Assembly (NCBI RefSeq): GCF_027000115.1
Contig: NZ_JALTON010000037.1
Location: 78,783 to 142,782 of the forward strand
DNA from: Thiohalobacter sp.
GTDB lineage: Bacteria; Pseudomonadota; Gammaproteobacteria; Thiohalobacterales; Thiohalobacteraceae
Direction of reading: 5' to 3'
Length of the DNA stretch: 64,000 nucleotides
Position 1 is the stretch's first letter; every line of letters starts with the position of its first letter. The position numbers were made by a program, and so were the translations under genes. Shown here one piece after another: positions 28,760 through 38,308 of this stretch. The notes under the pieces are model-generated. The model did not search any database, was not told where the DNA came from, and saw only the letters and a list, made by a program, of their open reading frames with translations.

Positions 28760-29029
28760 ATGTCTCTGACTGCAGAACAGAAAGGCGAGATCGTCAAGAA
28801 TTATCAGCTGGCGCCCGGTGATACCGGTTCGCCCGAGGTGCAGGTCGCACTGCTGACCGCACGCATCCAGCACCTGACCGACCACTTCGCGACCCACAAG
28901 CAGGATTTCCATTCCCGCCGCGGTCTCCTGCGTCTGGTCAACCAGCGCCGCAAGCTGCTGGACTACCTCAAGCGCAAGGATTCCAGGCGCTACCAGGATC
29001 TCATCGCCCGCCTCGGCCTGCGTCGCTGA
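28760..29029 (+). CDS. rpsO: 30S ribosomal protein S15
   Basis: 89 residues, the exact usual length after the start Met. Family phrases: [32 protein letters not shown] and [20 protein letters not shown]. Start ATG 28760 is preceded by GGGAG about 12 bp upstream. It has its own promoter and is followed by pnp. Confidence 0.98.
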   Translation: MSLTAEQKGEIVKNYQLAPGDTGSPEVQVALLTARIQHLTDHFATHKQDFHSRRGLLRLVNQRRKLLDYLKRKDSRRYQDLIARLGLRR

Positions 29030-29093
29030 TCGACGCGGCAACCGGGCGCTGCGTCCCGCCGCGCACTCATCAGGCAAGGAACAGGAAATCACC

Positions 29094-31190
29094 GTGAAGC
29101 TCGAGCCTATCAAGAAGTCCTTCAAGTTCGGTGACCACACGGTCACGCTGGAAACCGGAGAAATCGCCCGCCAGGCCACTGGCGCCGTGCTGGTCAACAT
29201 GGACGACACCGTCGTCCTGGTCACGGCAGTCGGCATGAAGAAGGCGGCGGAAGGTCGCGACTTCTTCCCGCTCACGGTCGATTACCAGGAACGCACCTAC
29301 TCGGCCGGCAAGATCCCCGGCGGCTTCTTCCGCCGCGAGGGCCGACCCAGTGAAAACGAGATCCTGGTTTCCCGCCTGATCGATCGCCCCATCCGTCCGC
29401 TGTTTCCCAAGGGCTTCACCAACGAAGTCCAGATCATCGCCACCGTCAAGTCGCTCAATCCCGAGGTCGATCCCGACATCCCGGCGCTGCTGGGGGCCTC
29501 GGCGGCCCTGGCCATCTCCGGCATGCCCTTCAACGGCCCCGTCGGTGCGGCCCGGGTCGGCTACGCCGACGGCAACTACATTCTCAATCCCACCAAGACC
29601 CAGCTCGAGACCTCCCAGCTCGATCTGGTCGTCGCGGGCACCGAGAGCGCGGTGCTGATGGTGGAGTCCGAGGCGAAGGAGCTGCCCGAGGATGTGATGC
29701 TGGGCGCGGTGATGTTCGGTCACGAGGCCTTCCAGGCCGCCATCAAGGCCATCAACGAGCTGAAGGCCGAGGCCGGCAAGCCGGCCTGGGACTGGCAGGC
29801 GCCGGAGGCCGACACCGCGCTGGCCGATGCCGTGGCCGCCGCCGGCGAGGCCGCCATCACCGAGGCCTACCAGATCGCGGACAAGCAGGACCGCTATGCG
29901 CGGCTGGACGCCATTCGCGACGAAATCACGGACAAACTCAGCGCCGAGGAAGCCGATCCCCGGTTTGAGCCGGAGGCCGTCCGCAGCGCCATCGAGTCGC
30001 TGGAAAAGCGCATCGTCCGCGGCCGCATCCTGGCAGGCGAAAAGCGCATCGACGGCCGCGACACCCGCACGGTGCGGCCTATCCATATTCGTACCGGCGT
30101 GCTGCCGCGCGTGCACGGTTCGGCGTTGTTCACCCGTGGCGAGACGCAGGCACTGGTCATCACCACCTTGGGTACGGCACGGGACGCACAGATCATCGAT
30201 GCCATCCAGGGCGAGCGGCGTGAGCACTTCATGCTGCATTACAACTTCCCGCCCTTCTGCGTGGGCGAGACCGGCCGCGTGGGCAGTCCCAAGCGCCGCG
30301 AGATCGGCCACGGTCGCCTGGCCAAGCGCGGTGTCGCCGCGGTCATGCCCAGCGAGGAAGAGTTCCCCTACAGCATTCGCGTGGTGTCGGAGATCACCGA
30401 ATCCAACGGTTCCAGCTCCATGGCCTCGGTCTGCGGCAGCTCGCTGTCGATGATGGATGCCGGTGTGCCGCTGAAGGCGCCAGTGGCCGGTGTGGCCATG
30501 GGCCTGATCAAGGAGGGCGACAAGTTCGCCGTGCTCACCGACATCATGGGCGACGAGGATCACCTCGGCGACATGGACTTCAAGGTGGCTGGTACCAGCG
30601 ATGGCGTGACCGCGCTGCAGATGGACATCAAGATCGACGGCATCACCAGGGAAATCATGCAGACCGCGCTGGCCCAGGCCAACGAGGCGCGCATGCATAT
30701 CCTCGGCGAGATGAACAAGGTCATCTCCGCGCCGCGCCAGACCATGTCGGACTATGCGCCGCGTTACATCACCTTCAAGATCAATCCCGATCGCATCCGC
30801 GACGTGATCGGCAAGGGTGGCGCGACCATTCGTTCGATTACCGAGGAAACGGGTACCAGCATCGACATCTCCGACGACGGCATGGTCAAGATCGCCTCCG
30901 TGGATGCCGCCGCCGGCGAGGCCGCGCGCAAGCGTGTGGAGGAGCTGACCGCGGACGTCGAGGTGGGCAAGGTCTACGAGGGCAAGGTTGCCAAGCTCAT
31001 GGACTTCGGTGCCTTCGTGACCATCCTGCCCGGCAAGGACGGGCTGGTGCACATCTCGCAGATTTCCGACGAGCGGGTGCAGAACGTCAGCGACAAGCTG
31101 TCGGAAGGCGACATCGTCAAGGTGAAGGTGCTGGAGGTCGACAAGCAGGGCCGCATCCGCCTGAGCATGAAGGCGGTGGATCAGTCCTGA
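29094..31190 (+). CDS. pnp: polyribonucleotide nucleotidyltransferase (PNPase)
   Basis: 698-residue 3'-5' phosphorolytic exoribonuclease. Two RNase PH domains: the first with [22 protein letters not shown], the second with [20 protein letters not shown] and [24 protein letters not shown] domain ([15 protein letters not shown]) and a C-terminal S1 domain ([18 protein letters not shown]) follow. GTG start at 29094, 64 bp after rpsO; the leader between them is the place where PNPase autoregulation usually acts. A terminator follows. Confidence 0.97.
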   Translation: MKLEPIKKSFKFGDHTVTLETGEIARQATGAVLVNMDDTVVLVTAVGMKKAAEGRDFFPLTVDYQERTYSAGKIPGGFFRREGRPSENEILVSRLIDRPIRPLFPKGFTNEVQIIATVKSLNPEVDPDIPALLGASAALAISGMPFNGPVGAARVGYADGNYILNPTKTQLETSQLDLVVAGTESAVLMVESEAKELPEDVMLGAVMFGHEAFQAAIKAINELKAEAGKPAWDWQAPEADTALADAVAAAGEAAITEAYQIADKQDRYARLDAIRDEITDKLSAEEADPRFEPEAVRSAIESLEKRIVRGRILAGEKRIDGRDTRTVRPIHIRTGVLPRVHGSALFTRGETQALVITTLGTARDAQIIDAIQGERREHFMLHYNFPPFCVGETGRVGSPKRREIGHGRLAKRGVAAVMPSEEEFPYSIRVVSEITESNGSSSMASVCGSSLSMMDAGVPLKAPVAGVAMGLIKEGDKFAVLTDIMGDEDHLGDMDFKVAGTSDGVTALQMDIKIDGITREIMQTALAQANEARMHILGEMNKVISAPRQTMSDYAPRYITFKINPDRIRDVIGKGGATIRSITEETGTSIDISDDGMVKIASVDAAAGEAARKRVEELTADVEVGKVYEGKVAKLMDFGAFVTILPGKDGLVHISQISDERVQNVSDKLSEGDIVKVKVLEVDKQGRIRLSMKAVDQS

Positions 31191-31214
31191 CGGTCGGCTC
31201 ATGCCGGAGACGAC

Positions 31215-31243
31215 AAAAAGGGGAGCCTTGGGGCTCCCTTTTT
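31215..31243. terminator. bidirectional terminator between pnp and cbbR
   Basis: GGGAGCC-TTGG-GGCTCCC (31221-31238), preceded by a run of A and followed by TTTTT. It serves pnp on the plus strand and the LysR gene on the minus strand. Confidence 0.88.
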
Positions 31244-31253
31244 CGTTGTGCTC

Positions 31254-32153
31254 CTAACCGAGCCCGCTGGTGACCAGAAAGTCCTGGAAGGCCCTCGCCG
31301 CCGCGGTCTGGATCTTTTTCTCGGGGCGCACCACATACCACTGTCGCTGCAGGGGCAGGCCGACGACGTCGAGCATGGCGATCTCGCCGCTGGCCAGCTC
31401 CGCCTGCACCGCGCTCTTGGAAATGATGGAGATGCCAAGGCCCGCTGCCACGGTCTGCTTGACGGCCTCGTTACTGCCCAGTTCCAGGCGAACGCTGAGC
31501 GGCACCTCGTGTTCGAGGAAGAAGCTCTCGCAGGCCAGCCGCGTGCCCGAACCCTGCTCACGCGCGATGAAGGATTCGCCGCCGAGCTGTTTCGGCCGGA
31601 TCCGCTTGCGCCCGACCAGCGGGTGATCGGGGTAGGCTATGGCCACCAGCGGATTCTCCGCGAAGGGTTCGGCAAAGATGCGGGTGCTGTCCGGCGGCTG
31701 ACCCAGGATGTAGAGATCGTCTTCGTTGCGACTCAGCCGGTCGAGGATGGCCTCGCGGTTGCCCACGAACAGGGATACGTCCAGGCCCGGATATTCGCGC
31801 GAGAATTCGCCGAGCAGGCGCGGTATGAAGTACTGGGCCGTGGTCAGCGCGGCCAGATGCAGGCTGCCCTTGTGCAGGCCTTCCATGGCAGCGAGATCCT
31901 GGGACAGCAGTTCCAGGCGGTCGAAGATGTCCCGGCAGGCGGCGGCAACCACCTTGCCGGTCTCGGTCAGATAAAGTTGCTTGCCCACCTGCTCGAGCAA
32001 GGGTTCACCGACGGCCTCGGCAAGCTGCTTAACCTGGATGGACACGGCAGGTGGCGTGAGATGCATCGCGCGGGCGGTCTGGGCCACGCTCATGTGGCGC
32101 GCGAGGGTATTGAAGATCTTGAGCTGGTGCAGGGTAGCGTGATGGAGTGACAT
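31254..32153 (-). CDS. cbbR: LysR-type regulator, CbbR
   Basis: 299-residue LysR-type activator. The winged HTH (about 5-65) contains HMSVAQTARAMHLTPPAVSIQ; the effector domain has the CbbR-like phrases YFIPRLLGEFSREYPGLDV, EDDLYILGQPPD and GSNEAVKQTVAAGLG. CbbR proteins activate Calvin-cycle and carboxysome genes in response to metabolites. It is divergent from dabB, with a shared AT-rich 190-bp control region, and 6.3 kb upstream of cbbL. I infer that it controls both the DAB pump and the carboxysome genes. Confidence 0.88.
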   Translation of the reverse strand: MSLHHATLHQLKIFNTLARHMSVAQTARAMHLTPPAVSIQVKQLAEAVGEPLLEQVGKQLYLTETGKVVAAACRDIFDRLELLSQDLAAMEGLHKGSLHLAALTTAQYFIPRLLGEFSREYPGLDVSLFVGNREAILDRLSRNEDDLYILGQPPDSTRIFAEPFAENPLVAIAYPDHPLVGRKRIRPKQLGGESFIAREQGSGTRLACESFFLEHEVPLSVRLELGSNEAVKQTVAAGLGISIISKSAVQAELASGEIAMLDVVGLPLQRQWYVVRPEKKIQTAAARAFQDFLVTSGLG

Positions 32154-32170
32154 GGATCGGGTAGTCTGAA

Positions 32171-32221
32171 TATTAATGTGGGATTAAATGATCCCATAAA
32201 TTTAATTAACTTAAATTTAAG
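32171..32221. promoter_or_regulatory. AT-rich palindromic control region between cbbR and dabB
   Basis: In a GC-rich genome this stretch is strikingly AT-rich and contains ordered palindromes: GGGAT-TAAATG-ATCCC (32180-32195), TTAATTAA (32202-32209) and CTTAAATTTAAG (32210-32221). LysR-type regulators bind T-N11-A dyads in such divergent promoters. A TATAGC box at 32222-32227 could be the dabB -10. Binding by CbbR is an inference. Confidence 0.6.
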
Positions 32222-32343
32222 TATAGCCTGACGCAGAATGCAAGGCGCCCACGGGGTGGTGTGGCCAATGCAGCCGCCGGCCGGTGTGGACCGCATGCGC
32301 AGAATCTGCGGCCAGCGGCAGCGGGTGCCTGGAGGGGACACCT

Positions 32344-34023
32344 GTGCAGCAACTGCTACTTCTTCTGCCGCTGACGCCGCTGCTCTCGGCCTTGGCCGGC
32401 CTGCTGGCCGGACCTGCGCAGGGCCGGCGGGTGGCGCGAATCAGTCTCTGGGGCGCGGCTCTGGCATTCGGCCTGTCCGTGCTGTTGCTGGCGGCACGCG
32501 TGCTGGGCGACGCCGATGTCGTCGCGGCACTGCCGGGGGACTGGCCCTTTCTCCGGCTCGATCCACTGGGCGCGCTGATGGCCTGGGTGATCGCCGGCAT
32601 CAGCCTGATCGTCCACGCCTACTCGGTGCGTTACATGGCCGAGGAACCCGGCCTGCCGCGCTATTTCATCCTGCTCGACCTTCTGGTTACCGCACTGTAT
32701 GCCATGGTACTCGCCGGTGACCTGCTCACCCTGCTGGTGTCCTGGAACCTGATCGGCATCCTGCTGTTCTTCCTGCTGGGACACAATGTCAACAGTCGTG
32801 CCGCGAGCCGTTACGCGGGCTGGAGCCTGCTCACCTACCGGCTCGGGGATCTGCCGCTGATCCTGGCAGCGGCGCTGTTGTTCCAGGCTTATGGAACCTT
32901 TGATCTGGGCGCCATTTTCGATGCACTGCAGGCCGATCCCGGGCGTACCACCCTGGGTGGCTACCGGCTGGCCGAGGTGGTTGCGATGCTGGTGTCCATC
33001 TCCGCCTTCGCTCGCTCCGCCCAGTTCGTGCTGCATGCCTGGCTCCCCTACACGATGGAAGGACCCACACCCGTTTCGGCGCTGATGCATGCAGGCATCG
33101 TCAACGCCGGCGGTTTCATCATCAACCGTTTCGCGCCGGTGTTCATCCACACCACCGAGGTGCTGCACTGGCTGTTCCTGATCGGCCTGGTCACGGCCAT
33201 TGCCGGTTCCATTCTCATGCTCGGACAGAACGACATCAAGAAATCGCTGGGCTATTCGACCATGGGGCAGATGGGCTTCATGATCATGGAATGTGGTGTG
33301 GGAGCCTTCTCTCTGGCCATCTATCACCTGATCGCACATGGCATCTTCAAGGGTACGCTGTTCCTCGGTGCCGGCAGCATCATCAACGAGGCGCGGCGCA
33401 GCGACGGCGTACCCAAGGATCCGCTCTATACCTTCGTGGTCGAACGCAGGCTGGCGGCCAGGAGACCGCCGTGGCTGTTGATGGCGCTGATGACGCTGGC
33501 AGTGCCTTCGTTCATTCTCGGCCTGGCCCACTGGATGGTGGACCAGGAGATCCTGCAAAAGCAGGGCGCCATCGTGCTGCTGTTCTTCGGCTGGGTCACC
33601 GGCGCCCAGTTGCTGTTTTCCACCTACAAGATGAAGACCGCGAACCTGCCCAGGCTGCTGGCCCTGATCATATTCTCGTTCACCATCGTGGTGATCGGCT
33701 ACACGCTGGTTGCCCATGTGTTCGACCTCTTTCTTTATCCCGATCCGGAGATGCGCGCCGCGCTCTATGCCGCAGCAAACATCGACCTGTTCCTGTTCGA
33801 GCTGGTACTGGCCATGATCGCCGTCATCGTGGTGCTGGGCTGGCTGCTGGCCTACTACGCGGACCAGAGAGGCGGGGTGCGGTCGGCCCGGCTGTCGTCA
33901 CTCTGGCTACGTTTCTATGCCCTGGTGTCGAGGGAATTCTATGTGCCGGACATCTACGGTCTCGTATCGCACTGGATGCTCAAGGTGGCGGAGCGCATCA
34001 ATCGCCGCCTGAGGTGGCTGTGA
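32344..34023 (+). CDS. dabB: inorganic carbon transporter subunit DabB (NuoL-like)
   Basis: 559-residue membrane subunit of the DAB inorganic-carbon accumulation complex. It is a Proton_antipo_M protein like NuoL but lacks the long C-terminal extension. Conserved helix elements include ARSAQFVLHAWLPYTMEGPT, GQNDIKKSLGYSTMGQMGFM and HGIFKGTLFLGAGSII. In DAB complexes DabB is thought to couple cation flow to the carbonic-anhydrase-like DabA. The GTG start at 32344 has GGAGGGG about 7 bp upstream; the longer frame from 32284 lacks such a site. It is the first gene after the cbbR divergent promoter. It could be confused with nuoL, but context and length decide. Confidence 0.9.
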   Translation: MQQLLLLLPLTPLLSALAGLLAGPAQGRRVARISLWGAALAFGLSVLLLAARVLGDADVVAALPGDWPFLRLDPLGALMAWVIAGISLIVHAYSVRYMAEEPGLPRYFILLDLLVTALYAMVLAGDLLTLLVSWNLIGILLFFLLGHNVNSRAASRYAGWSLLTYRLGDLPLILAAALLFQAYGTFDLGAIFDALQADPGRTTLGGYRLAEVVAMLVSISAFARSAQFVLHAWLPYTMEGPTPVSALMHAGIVNAGGFIINRFAPVFIHTTEVLHWLFLIGLVTAIAGSILMLGQNDIKKSLGYSTMGQMGFMIMECGVGAFSLAIYHLIAHGIFKGTLFLGAGSIINEARRSDGVPKDPLYTFVVERRLAARRPPWLLMALMTLAVPSFILGLAHWMVDQEILQKQGAIVLLFFGWVTGAQLLFSTYKMKTANLPRLLALIIFSFTIVVIGYTLVAHVFDLFLYPDPEMRAALYAAANIDLFLFELVLAMIAVIVVLGWLLAYYADQRGGVRSARLSSLWLRFYALVSREFYVPDIYGLVSHWMLKVAERINRRLRWL

Positions 34024-34024
34024 C

Positions 34025-34801
34025 ATGAGCTGGCGGGAACTGGTGCCACTGGCCGTTCTGCTCCCTTTGTTTCCGGCCAGCATGCTGCCGAGTCTGCTCA
34101 TGCAGCATGTCCGCAACGCCTGGGTCGCAGGCTTGTTTCTGTTGATCTGGTCGCAGGCGGGTGTGGGCCTGCTGCTTTGGCTGCAACCGGACGTGCCCCA
34201 GTGGCTGCAGTGGTGGGCGTTTGCGACTGCCTTTCTATATGGTTTTCGCGCCCTGGTACTCAATGAGGTTTCGGAATGGACCGGCTTCATGTTCGTGTCC
34301 CTGCTGGCCCTGTTCTGGTTCTTGCCCGTCGAGCGCATCCCGGCACCGGAGGCCCATATGCTTGCCCTGGTTGCGGTGGCGCCCCTGGTCGTTCTGCGCA
34401 CGCTTTCCGGTCTGATGGCGGCCCGGTTCGGTTCTGCCTACCTGGGCCTGGTGGGGGGGCTGGTGCACGGTTACCCACGCCTGTCCGGTCTGGTCGCGCT
34501 CGGCATTCTGGCAGCCATTGCGACGCCGCCTTTCCCGCTGTTCTTCCATTTGGTCGAGCTGCTTGGGCTGTTGCCCTTTTCGATGGCGGTTGCTCTGGTG
34601 ACGGTCTGGTATTTCTGGGGCTGGGCGGGGGTGCGCCTGCTGCAACGGCTGGTTCTGGGGCCGGAACAGTGGCCGCAATACGGCATCGGCAGGGGGACAC
34701 CCGATCTGTCACGTGCGGGGATGTGGACCCTGGCGTCGGTCTTTGTCGGCCTGGCGGTCATCGGATTGCGTGAGGCCATGCAGCTCGCGGGGGCAGGCTG
34801 A
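34025..34801 (+). CDS. membrane protein between dabB and dabA, possible third DAB component
   Basis: 258 residues with about seven hydrophobic helices and almost no soluble domain. It starts 1 bp after the dabB stop and its own stop overlaps the dabA start, so it is clearly part of the dab operon. I do not recognise a named family. The segment LAAIATPPFPLFFHLVELLG resembles the GxPPFxGFxxE helix break of NuoL/M/N antiporter subunits, which suggests a reduced antiporter-like protein. A role in assembly or as a further membrane subunit of the DAB pump is an inference from position only. Confidence 0.8.
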   Translation: MSWRELVPLAVLLPLFPASMLPSLLMQHVRNAWVAGLFLLIWSQAGVGLLLWLQPDVPQWLQWWAFATAFLYGFRALVLNEVSEWTGFMFVSLLALFWFLPVERIPAPEAHMLALVAVAPLVVLRTLSGLMAARFGSAYLGLVGGLVHGYPRLSGLVALGILAAIATPPFPLFFHLVELLGLLPFSMAVALVTVWYFWGWAGVRLLQRLVLGPEQWPQYGIGRGTPDLSRAGMWTLASVFVGLAVIGLREAMQLAGAG

Positions 34802-37800
34802 TGACGAGTGAACTCGGACAGCGGCTGAGGATTCGCAGCCTGGTGTATGTCGCCGGGGAACAGATTCCCTATTTCTGGCCCATGCGCGCCTTCATTCATC
34901 ACAACCCCCTGCATGGCTTCGAAGACCGCAACTTTGCCGAGGCGGTACGCGAGGGTACCGCACTGTTCCATGCCCGGGGTTATCTGGCTCGCGAGCAATA
35001 CCAGCGCTACCTGGCACAGGGCAGGATAGACCGGGACCACCTGCGTCGCGAGATTGCCGCCTTTGTCGAGGACGATGGCGAGATTCTCGGCAGGCCGGTG
35101 CTCGACTGGGCGCTGGTGGATCTGACCGATGAGCCGGAACCGGTCGGCTGGGGGGATACCCGGGTAATCGGCGCGGAGGACCTGGCCGCCCTGTTGCAGG
35201 GCAGGCCATTGCCCGCGCGGCCGCTGCGGCGCGAGGCCTTGCGGCAGGAACTGGAGGCACGCTTTCTGAGCGGGATGCCGCTGTACGAGGTGCTCGACGC
35301 CCTGTTCGGCACGGAACTGGGTGCCGAACTGGACGAGTTGGTGATCAAGAGCTGCCTCGATTTCTTCGACGAGGGTCAGTCGGTCTGGGGCATGCCCGAA
35401 CGGGAACAGGGATTCTTTCGTGCCTGGCGGGCGGTGGCGCTGCGCAACGGGCGCCTGTTCCTCAAGGGCCTGCACCTGCGGGAAGTCATGGGTGAAGCGG
35501 ATGCCCCGGAGCAGGTGATTGCCCAGGTGATGTCGCGGCTCGGTATCCCCGAACTGCTGTGGCAGGATTACCTGCGTCGCGAGATCGCACGCCTGCATGG
35601 CTGGGCGGGTTTCATCCGCTGGCGTTCGTCCGCCGCGCATTACCATTGGGCCCAGCGTTATCCCGCCGATCTGGTCGACTATGTCGCCGTCCGCCTGCTG
35701 TTCTCGGCGGCGCTTCTGCGCGAGGCGTCGCGCCACGGCCTGCCCGCCGACTACCCCGCCTTGCGGGCCTGGATGCGCGCGGAGCCCGAAGCCCTGTTTC
35801 TGCGCGAAGAGCTTTACGGGAGGCATGCGGTGCCTGCCCTGGCGGGGCGGGTCGAGCGTACCCTGTTACTTGGCCGGCGTCCCGGGATCGAGGCCCTGTT
35901 CGCCGAGTACATGGGTCACAAGCGCGAGCTGGAGGCACGGACCGTGGGGACCCGGCTGACGTCGCTGGGCGAGCGCCTGGGTGTCGCCGCGGTGCTGTCC
36001 CGTTTGCCCGCAGCGGAACTCGACCGTCTGTTGCGGGCCCTGGACCGGGTGGAGCGCAACGAAGGTCAGTGCTGGCTGCGCGCCATGGAGGCGCATGCCA
36101 TCGACCGGCTGGTCGCTGGCGTGACCCCGGATGCCCGGGAACGTCGGGAGAAACGGCCCTTCGCCCAGGCCCTGTTCTGCATCGACACCCGTTCCGAGCG
36201 CATTCGCCGTCAACTGGAAGCCGCGGGCGACTACCAGACCTTCGGCATTGCCGGTTTCTTCGGCGTGCCGCTCAGTTTCATCGAGATCGGCAAGGGCAGC
36301 GAGACGCACCTGTGCCCGGTTCTGCTCACGCCGCGCAATCTGGTCGTGGAGATTCCCGGTTTCGAGTATCGCGACGAGGCTGCCGTCACGGCCCTGGGCA
36401 AGGTGGTCCATGAACTGAAGGAATCCATCCTCACGCCCTTCGTGACCGTGGAAGCGATCGGCCTGCTGTTCGGTTTCGACATGATCGGCAAGACCCTGTT
36501 CCCGGCGCTCTATGGCCCCTGGCGCAAGCGTCTGGCGCCGAAACGGGGCATTACGCGGCTGCTGGTGGACAAGCTGAGCCGTGAACGGGCGGACTCCATC
36601 GTGCGCGCCGTGCAGCGGGCGGTGATCGAGAAGGCCGTCGAGCAGGATTTCGGACTCCGGCCCGAGCACATCACCGATGACACGGTGCGGACCCTGCGCG
36701 AGGCGGCCATGGGCAAGGCCGAGGTGGACCGCGCGGCGCTGGCGACTCTCGGGCTTGATGACGATGGCGTTGCCGATCTGGTAGAACGCCTGCGCGAGGT
36801 TTATCTGATCAATCCGGCCTTCGTGCGGGTGCAGATGGAGCGTCTGGGCCGGATCGGTTTCACCGTCGACGAGCAGGCCGGCTATGTGGCGACGGCGTTG
36901 CGTTCCATCGGCCTGACCAGCGGCTTTTCCCGTTTCGTGCTGCTGGTCGGTCATGGCAGCACCTCCGAGAACAACCCCTATGAATCGGCCCTCGATTGTG
37001 GCGCCTGCGGCGGTAACCATGGACTGGTGAACGCCCGCGTGCTTGCGCAGATGGCCAACAGCCCCCAGGTGCGCCGGCGCCTGCGGCGGCAGGGTATCGA
37101 CATACCGGACGACACCTGGTTCATGCCGGCGCTGCACGATACCACCACCGACGAGATCCGCCTGGAGGACGTGGAGTTGATTCCGCCGGCGCATCTCATC
37201 TATATCGAGCGCCTGCGCAACGGGCTCATCTCCGCCGCCCGCCTGTGTGCGGCCGAGCGCGTGCCCACGCTGGCCAGGGAGTCCGGGGCCGATGATCCTG
37301 CCCGCGCCTGGCGCATCGCCCGGCGCAATGCCCTGGACTGGTCGCAGGTGCGGCCGGAGTGGGGGCTGTCGGGGAATGCCTATTTCATCATCGGTCGGCG
37401 GGCCATCACTCGCGAGCTGCCGCTCCATGGCCGGGCCTTTCTGCATTCCTACGACTATCGACTGGATCCCCGGCGTCGGCTGCTGGAGAACATTCTCACC
37501 GGGCCGCTGGTGGTGGGGCAGTGGATCAACATGGAGCACTATTTCTCGACCGTGGACAACGAGCGCTTCGGCAGCGGCAGCAAGGTCTATCACAATGTCG
37601 CGGGTTGCTTCGGGGTCATGACCGGCAATCTCAGCGACCTGCGCACCGGGTTGCCGGCGCAGACGGTGCTCAGGGATGGCATGCCCTACCATGAACCCAT
37701 GCGGCTGATCACCCTGGTCGAGGCCCCGCTGGCGCATGCCCGGCTTGCGCTGGAGGAGGTGGCCTCGGTCAAGCGTCTGGTACACAACGAATGGATCCGC

Positions 37801-37920
37801 TTCCTGGTGGTCGACCGGGAGGCCGGGAAGGTATGGGAATTCGACCGCGGCGACTGGCTGCAACGCCCCGGCCCCGAGAGCGGACGGCCGGGCGAATCCG
37901 TGGAGGCGGCATCATCATGA
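34801..37920 (+). CDS. dabA: inorganic carbon transporter subunit DabA (DUF2309)
   Basis: 1039 residues, cytoplasmic zinc-dependent partner of DabB. DabA has a beta-carbonic-anhydrase-like site and is thought to hydrate CO2 vectorially, trapping bicarbonate in the cytosol. The family's essential residues are visible: C460 and D462 in FCIDTRSERIRRQLEA, and H718 and C733 in GHGSTSENNP...LDCGACGGNHG, with the 15-residue His-Cys spacing of characterised DabA. The N-terminal phrase YFWPMRAFIHHNPLHGFE is typical of DUF2309. ATG 34801 overlaps the previous stop; the stop overlaps the PII-like gene. Confidence 0.95.
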   Translation: MTSELGQRLRIRSLVYVAGEQIPYFWPMRAFIHHNPLHGFEDRNFAEAVREGTALFHARGYLAREQYQRYLAQGRIDRDHLRREIAAFVEDDGEILGRPVLDWALVDLTDEPEPVGWGDTRVIGAEDLAALLQGRPLPARPLRREALRQELEARFLSGMPLYEVLDALFGTELGAELDELVIKSCLDFFDEGQSVWGMPEREQGFFRAWRAVALRNGRLFLKGLHLREVMGEADAPEQVIAQVMSRLGIPELLWQDYLRREIARLHGWAGFIRWRSSAAHYHWAQRYPADLVDYVAVRLLFSAALLREASRHGLPADYPALRAWMRAEPEALFLREELYGRHAVPALAGRVERTLLLGRRPGIEALFAEYMGHKRELEARTVGTRLTSLGERLGVAAVLSRLPAAELDRLLRALDRVERNEGQCWLRAMEAHAIDRLVAGVTPDARERREKRPFAQALFCIDTRSERIRRQLEAAGDYQTFGIAGFFGVPLSFIEIGKGSETHLCPVLLTPRNLVVEIPGFEYRDEAAVTALGKVVHELKESILTPFVTVEAIGLLFGFDMIGKTLFPALYGPWRKRLAPKRGITRLLVDKLSRERADSIVRAVQRAVIEKAVEQDFGLRPEHITDDTVRTLREAAMGKAEVDRAALATLGLDDDGVADLVERLREVYLINPAFVRVQMERLGRIGFTVDEQAGYVATALRSIGLTSGFSRFVLLVGHGSTSENNPYESALDCGACGGNHGLVNARVLAQMANSPQVRRRLRRQGIDIPDDTWFMPALHDTTTDEIRLEDVELIPPAHLIYIERLRNGLISAARLCAAERVPTLARESGADDPARAWRIARRNALDWSQVRPEWGLSGNAYFIIGRRAITRELPLHGRAFLHSYDYRLDPRRRLLENILTGPLVVGQWINMEHYFSTVDNERFGSGSKVYHNVAGCFGVMTGNLSDLRTGLPAQTVLRDGMPYHEPMRLITLVEAPLAHARLALEEVASVKRLVHNEWIRFLVVDREAGKVWEFDRGDWLQRPGPESGRPGESVEAASS

Positions 37921-38243
37921 AAGAGCTGAATCTGACCCCCATCAAGAAACTGGAAATCATCATCGATGGTGAACATCGGGCCTTCGCGACCGACCTGCTC
38001 GATCGGGCCGGGGTCAAGGGCTACACCATCATCAACAATCTGTCGGGGAAGGGCAGTCACGGCTTCCATGCCGGGCACCTGATGTTCAACGAGGACGATG
38101 TGCTGATCATGATCATCGCTGCCGTCCCCGAGGAACTGGTCGAACCCATCCTCGAGGGCTTCTCGCCCTTCTTCAACAGCCATTCCGGGGTGGTGTTCGT
38201 GTCGGATATCCAGGTCACCCGGCTGGTCAAGTTCCGCGACTGA
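37917..38243 (+). CDS. PII-like carbon-regulatory protein (CPII/SbtB type)
   Basis: 108 residues with the ferredoxin-like PII fold: beta-strand KKLEIIIDGEHR, helix FATDLLDRAGVKGYTIINN, a short T-loop SGKGSHGFH, and strands VLIMIIAAVPEELVEPILEG and GVVFVSDIQVTRL. The uridylylation tyrosine region of nitrogen PII proteins is missing, as in SbtB and the carboxysome-associated CPII proteins, which bind adenine nucleotides and, for CPII, bicarbonate. Its start overlaps the dabA stop. A role in tuning the DAB pump according to energy and bicarbonate status is likely but inferred. Confidence 0.87.
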   Translation: MKELNLTPIKKLEIIIDGEHRAFATDLLDRAGVKGYTIINNLSGKGSHGFHAGHLMFNEDDVLIMIIAAVPEELVEPILEGFSPFFNSHSGVVFVSDIQVTRLVKFRD

Positions 38244-38285
38244 GGGTGGGGATAGCTGATTGAATCGCAAGGCAAAGGCAGGGAG

Positions 38286-38294
38286 TTATCCACA
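38286..38294 (+). other. consensus DnaA box in the cbbL leader
   Basis: TTATCCACA is a perfect consensus DnaA box. It lies 15 bp upstream of the AT-rich operator region. A single box may be chance; no cluster was seen. Confidence 0.4.
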
Positions 38295-38308
38295 GCCTTG
38301 GGCAAACA

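Noticed and set aside
29070..31202. A 710-codon minus-strand frame opposite pnp, and similar long antisense frames opposite nuoL-nuoN, ccmF, dabA and cbbL
   Set aside because: All are mirror frames of well-conserved genes with no motif, no ribosome site and biased composition.
32344..34023. A second copy of nuoL
   Set aside because: The protein is about 100 residues shorter, lies in an operon with a DUF2309 gene and lacks other nuo neighbours, so DabB is the better call.
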